A stretch of DNA of 7,342 bases from JADDRA01 sp051005375 (GTDB lineage Bacteria; Actinomycetota; Acidimicrobiia; Acidimicrobiales; CADCSY01). Where the stretch lies: NCBI GenBank assembly GCA_051005375.1, contig JBPCJK010000160.1, forward strand, positions 1 through 7,342. Direction: 5' to 3'. Shown here one piece after another: positions 5,188 to 7,342 of this stretch (positions are counted from its first letter, which is position 1; each line of letters begins with the position of its first letter). The position numbers and the translations under genes are program-made. Under the pieces are notes generated by a model, which was given only the letters and a program-made list of their open reading frames with translations, was not told where the DNA came from and made no database searches.

Positions 5188-5935
5188 CGACGACCCCACC
5201 GGGCTGGCCCGGACCTTCGCCGCCATCGCCCGTACCCTGCTCTCGGCTGAGACGGTGGCGCTCGCCCTCGAGCGCATCGTGCACCTGGCGGTAGCCACCA
5301 TCGACGGGTGCGACCACGCCGGCATCTCGTTGCTGGAGGGGGGGACGGTCACCACCCCCATCGCCACCGACGAGGTCGTTTCCCGGGTCGACGGCATTCA
5401 GTACCAGGTCGGAGAAGGCCCGTGCCTGGAAGCCATCTGGGAGCACGAGACGGTGGAGGTCGAGGATCTGGCGTCGGACCAGCGCTGGCCCGTCTTCGCC
5501 CCGTTGGCCCTCGAAGCGGGGATGGGCGCCATGCTGGCCTACCGGTTGTTCGTAGACGACGAGACCCTAGGCGCCCTCAACCTCTTCGCCACCCGCACCG
5601 GAGCCTTCACAGCCGAGAGCCGGGAGATCGGCGTCATCTACGCCGCTCACGCCGCCATGGCCGTGGCCAGTGCCAAGACCCACGCCGACGAGAAGGAGCA
5701 GACGGAGAGCCTGCGCCAGGCGCTGGCCAGCCGAGACGTCATCGGCCAGGCCAAGGGCATCCTCATGAGCCGGGACCTGCTCACCGCCGACCAGGCCTTT
5801 GACGTGCTCCGGCGGGCCTCGCAGCGCCTGAACGAGAAGCTCCGCGACGTGGCCCAACTGGTGGTCGACACCGGTCAGGCACCACCGCCGCCACCTGAGC
5901 CACCGCCGACACCTGAGCCACCGCCGCCGGTGTAG
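5177..5935 (+). CDS. GAF and ANTAR domain transcriptional (antitermination) regulator with proline-rich tail
   Basis: This 252-residue protein is a paralogue of the divergent neighbour. Its GAF domain spans about 20-166 (GCDHAGISLLEGG at 44-56, GEGPCLEA at 79-86, QRWPVF at 102-107, LGALNLFATRTG at 131-142). Its ANTAR domain spans about 176-233 (ALASRDVIGQAKGILMS, then QAFDVLRRASQRLNEKL). It should sense an unidentified signal through GAF and bind structured RNA through ANTAR. An 18-residue C-terminal tail after residue 234 is almost pure proline and glutamate (PPPPPE, PPPTPE, PPPPV); the paralogue lacks it. The start is the first in-frame ATG, since TGA at 5168-5170 closes the frame just upstream. 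It has no well-spaced Shine-Dalgarno of its own. The two genes share 121 bp of divergent leader, so they may be co-regulated or cross-regulated, possibly through their own leader RNAs. Confidence 0.9.
   Translation: MAPDDDPTGLARTFAAIARTLLSAETVALALERIVHLAVATIDGCDHAGISLLEGGTVTTPIATDEVVSRVDGIQYQVGEGPCLEAIWEHETVEVEDLASDQRWPVFAPLALEAGMGAMLAYRLFVDDETLGALNLFATRTGAFTAESREIGVIYAAHAAMAVASAKTHADEKEQTESLRQALASRDVIGQAKGILMSRDLLTADQAFDVLRRASQRLNEKLRDVAQLVVDTGQAPPPPPEPPPTPEPPPPV
5882..5928 (+). repeat. 18-bp tandem repeat encoding a Pro-rich tail
   Basis: CCACCGCCGCCACCTGAG (5882-5899) is repeated at 5900-5917 with one difference (C to A at the tenth base). A partial third copy runs from 5918 to 5928. Each unit is six codons, PPP(P/T)PE, so gain or loss of units keeps the frame. 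It forms the C-terminal tail of the GAF-ANTAR protein and ends at its stop codon. Confidence 0.85.
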
Positions 5936-6014
5936 CAACGGTCGCCCCGGCCATTTCCGGAATGAACGGGGGTCAACGGTTCGTCGCCCGGAGATCGCCT
6001 ACGGCCACCTCCCG

Positions 6015-6044
6015 GTACGGTGCGACGAAGCTCTGCCACCGTAC
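6015..6044. terminator. Hairpin between convergent genes, candidate bidirectional terminator
   Basis: GTACGGTG (6015-6022) and CACCGTAC (6037-6044) form a perfect 8-bp stem with a 14-nt loop. It lies 79 bases after the plus-strand GAF-ANTAR stop and 23 bases after the minus-strand DUF2254 stop. There is no T-run on either side. It is the best-paired element I see in the convergent gap 5936-6067, which otherwise shows no gene. Confidence 0.35.
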
Positions 6045-6067
6045 AGGTCCCCGGCCATGGGATCCCC

Positions 6068-7342
6068 TCAGGCCCGACCTGCCGCCTCGACCTCGGGAGC
6101 GAAGCCGGCAGCCACCGCTGCCTGGTGCACGAGGGCGAGGTCGTCGGCGAGGGGGCCATTGGCCTCCGCTCCGGCCACCACCAGCCGGGCCTGGCGACGA
6201 AGTGGCTCGTCGCGGTCGAGGCCCAAGTCGGCGAGGTCGCGGGACAACCTTCCGAGGGTACTCAACACGGCGACGCACATATCGGGCATGGGGGCGACGT
6301 TCATCCGGATCTGGTCGAAGGCCCGGTCCACGTAATCGGCGTGGGTCGGCTCATGAGGACGCAGGACGAAGCACCCGCCCGTGCCCGCCCTCGTTGCCGG
6401 CAGCAGGTCCTGACGCAGGATCTCGTAGAGCACCTCGCCCAAGTGCACGATGCACTCATAGGCGGTGGTGGCGTCGTTGACCCCCGTCGACAGCGCTCGT
6501 AGGGCGATGTCGACCAGTTGACGGATCCCGAAGCTCACGTCCTGCTGCATCGTTCGCACCCGGCCGATGGCGAAGGCCTCGGCCACATCCTTGTCCACCT
6601 CGCCAGGGTCGCCGCCGGTCCCCCACAGCGTGCAAAGGCGCGTGCCCTCATGGACGAACGAGCCCGTGCGGACATCGACTTGGGCCACCCCGCCGTCGGG
6701 CAGGGCGCCGAGCAACGCCGTCTCGCTGACCTGCTGCACCCATCCGCTCCTCGGTGCCGCCACCCGCCGGCCGGGCCCGAGCACCGCTTCGGCCCATGCA
6801 CCGTGCTCGGCTTCGCCCTCGCCTACGTCGGGGAAGCGCTTTCGCACCAGGGCTACGGTGCGGGTGGTGATGTTGCCGATGAGCTGGGTGGCCTCGAGTG
6901 ACTGGGCGGTGTGGTTGACGTAGGCCAGGATGGTGAGGACCATCCCCACCGCCAACACCAGGGCCAGGCCGGTGGAGAGGTTGGGAACCACCTCCGAGGC
7001 GCCCTCGCCGTCGGGACTGCGCACCGCCCGCAGCACCACGAGCGAGTAGGTGAAGGTCGCCACCATGAACCCGATCCCGGCCTGGATGGCCCGATCCCGC
7101 AGGAACCCCCGCACCACCCGGGGGGAGAACTGGCTGGAAGCCAGCTGGACGCTCACCGCGGTCAGGGCGAACACGACACCGGTGACGGTCACGGTGGCGC
7201 CGGCCACGGTGCTGAGCAGCTCCCGGGCGCTGTCGACAGTGAAGCGCAGGAAGCTCGGCACCGAGCCGAGCGACACCCGCTCATCAACCTCGAGCATGGT
7301 CTGGGCGACCACCACGGCTACCACCACGAACAAGGCGGGAAA
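6068..7342 (-). CDS. DUF2254 family integral membrane protein, N-terminus cut by window edge
   Basis: 424 residues are visible, and the frame is open to the right edge, beginning FPALFVVVAVVVAQ. That resembles the family's first transmembrane helix (a phenylalanine-proline start), so the TTG at 7333 is an internal leucine codon rather than the start, and about 10-30 residues are missing. Four membrane segments are apparent: about 1-16, 43-68, 86-105 and 123-145. SSQFSPRVVRGFLRDR (69-84) is a DUF2254 hallmark between helices two and three. A soluble C-terminal domain of about 270 residues follows, with IGRVRTMQQDVSFGIRQLVD and ALRALSTGVNDATTA, where relatives usually read SPGINDPTTA. The family function is unknown; no enzymatic motif is visible. 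It faces the plus-strand GAF-ANTAR gene tail to tail. No signal peptide can be assessed. Confidence 0.88.
   Translation of the reverse strand, partial: FPALFVVVAVVVAQTMLEVDERVSLGSVPSFLRFTVDSARELLSTVAGATVTVTGVVFALTAVSVQLASSQFSPRVVRGFLRDRAIQAGIGFMVATFTYSLVVLRAVRSPDGEGASEVVPNLSTGLALVLAVGMVLTILAYVNHTAQSLEATQLIGNITTRTVALVRKRFPDVGEGEAEHGAWAEAVLGPGRRVAAPRSGWVQQVSETALLGALPDGGVAQVDVRTGSFVHEGTRLCTLWGTGGDPGEVDKDVAEAFAIGRVRTMQQDVSFGIRQLVDIALRALSTGVNDATTAYECIVHLGEVLYEILRQDLLPATRAGTGGCFVLRPHEPTHADYVDRAFDQIRMNVAPMPDMCVAVLSTLGRLSRDLADLGLDRDEPLRRQARLVVAGAEANGPLADDLALVHQAAVAAGFAPEVEAAGRA

Noticed and set aside
5056..5397. N-terminal extension of the minus-strand GAF-ANTAR gene up to an ATG at 5397
   Set aside because: The extra 114 residues are antisense to the divergent gene, show no family resemblance, and would bypass the good ribosome binding site at 5061-5065.
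5960..5990. GAAC...GTTC in the convergent gap as a second SOS box
   Set aside because: The half-sites are 11 bases apart instead of four, and there is no start codon or promoter for it to control.
5962..6502. Plus-strand frames of 172 and 160 codons opposite the 3' end of the DUF2254 gene
   Set aside because: They are antisense to a recognised family; the translation is arginine/proline-rich without motifs.
1..7342. CRISPR array, insertion sequence, tRNA or rRNA, phage genes
   Set aside because: No regularly spaced repeats, transposase motifs, terminal inverted repeats with target duplications, or RNA-gene signatures were seen on either strand.

Overview
This is a high-GC window, almost certainly from an actinobacterium. 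The evidence is the near-universal G/C at third codon positions, an error-prone DnaE2 polymerase with an actinobacterial-type LexA box (GAAC-N4-GTTC), two GAF-ANTAR regulators, and several promoters that seem to give leaderless mRNAs. An environmental Acidimicrobiia-like lineage would fit, but the sequence alone does not fix the genus.

Layout from left to right. (1) Positions 1-74 hold the first codons of a minus-strand gene cut by the left edge, possibly a DUF222/HNH-endonuclease protein, with a good promoter at 73-101. (2) Positions 102-220 are non-coding and contain a probable dnaE2 terminator hairpin. (3) Positions 221-3595 (minus) encode DnaE2. Its promoter contains an SOS box, and the transcript probably begins at the start codon. 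(4) Positions 3659-4254 (minus) are a two-gene toxin-antitoxin module: a ribbon-helix-helix antitoxin followed by a MazF/PemK endoribonuclease. A perfect 11-bp inverted repeat lies against the antitoxin start codon. (5) Positions 4324-5055 (minus) and 5177-5935 (plus) are divergent paralogues, each a GAF sensor domain joined to an ANTAR RNA-binding domain. They are separated by a 121-bp region with several predicted hairpins. (6) Positions 5936-6067 are a convergent gap with one hairpin. (7) Positions 6068-7342 (minus) are a DUF2254 membrane protein whose N-terminus runs off the right edge.

The common theme is stress response and post-transcriptional control. The window holds a damage-inducible mutagenic polymerase, an mRNA-cleaving toxin directly upstream of it on the same strand, and two RNA-binding antiterminator-type regulators. 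No complete unknown system is evident. The least ordinary parts are the GAF-ANTAR intergenic region (an SD-occluding hairpin on one side, a six-codon overlapping upstream ORF on the other) and the placement of the toxin-antitoxin module against the SOS-controlled polymerase gene.
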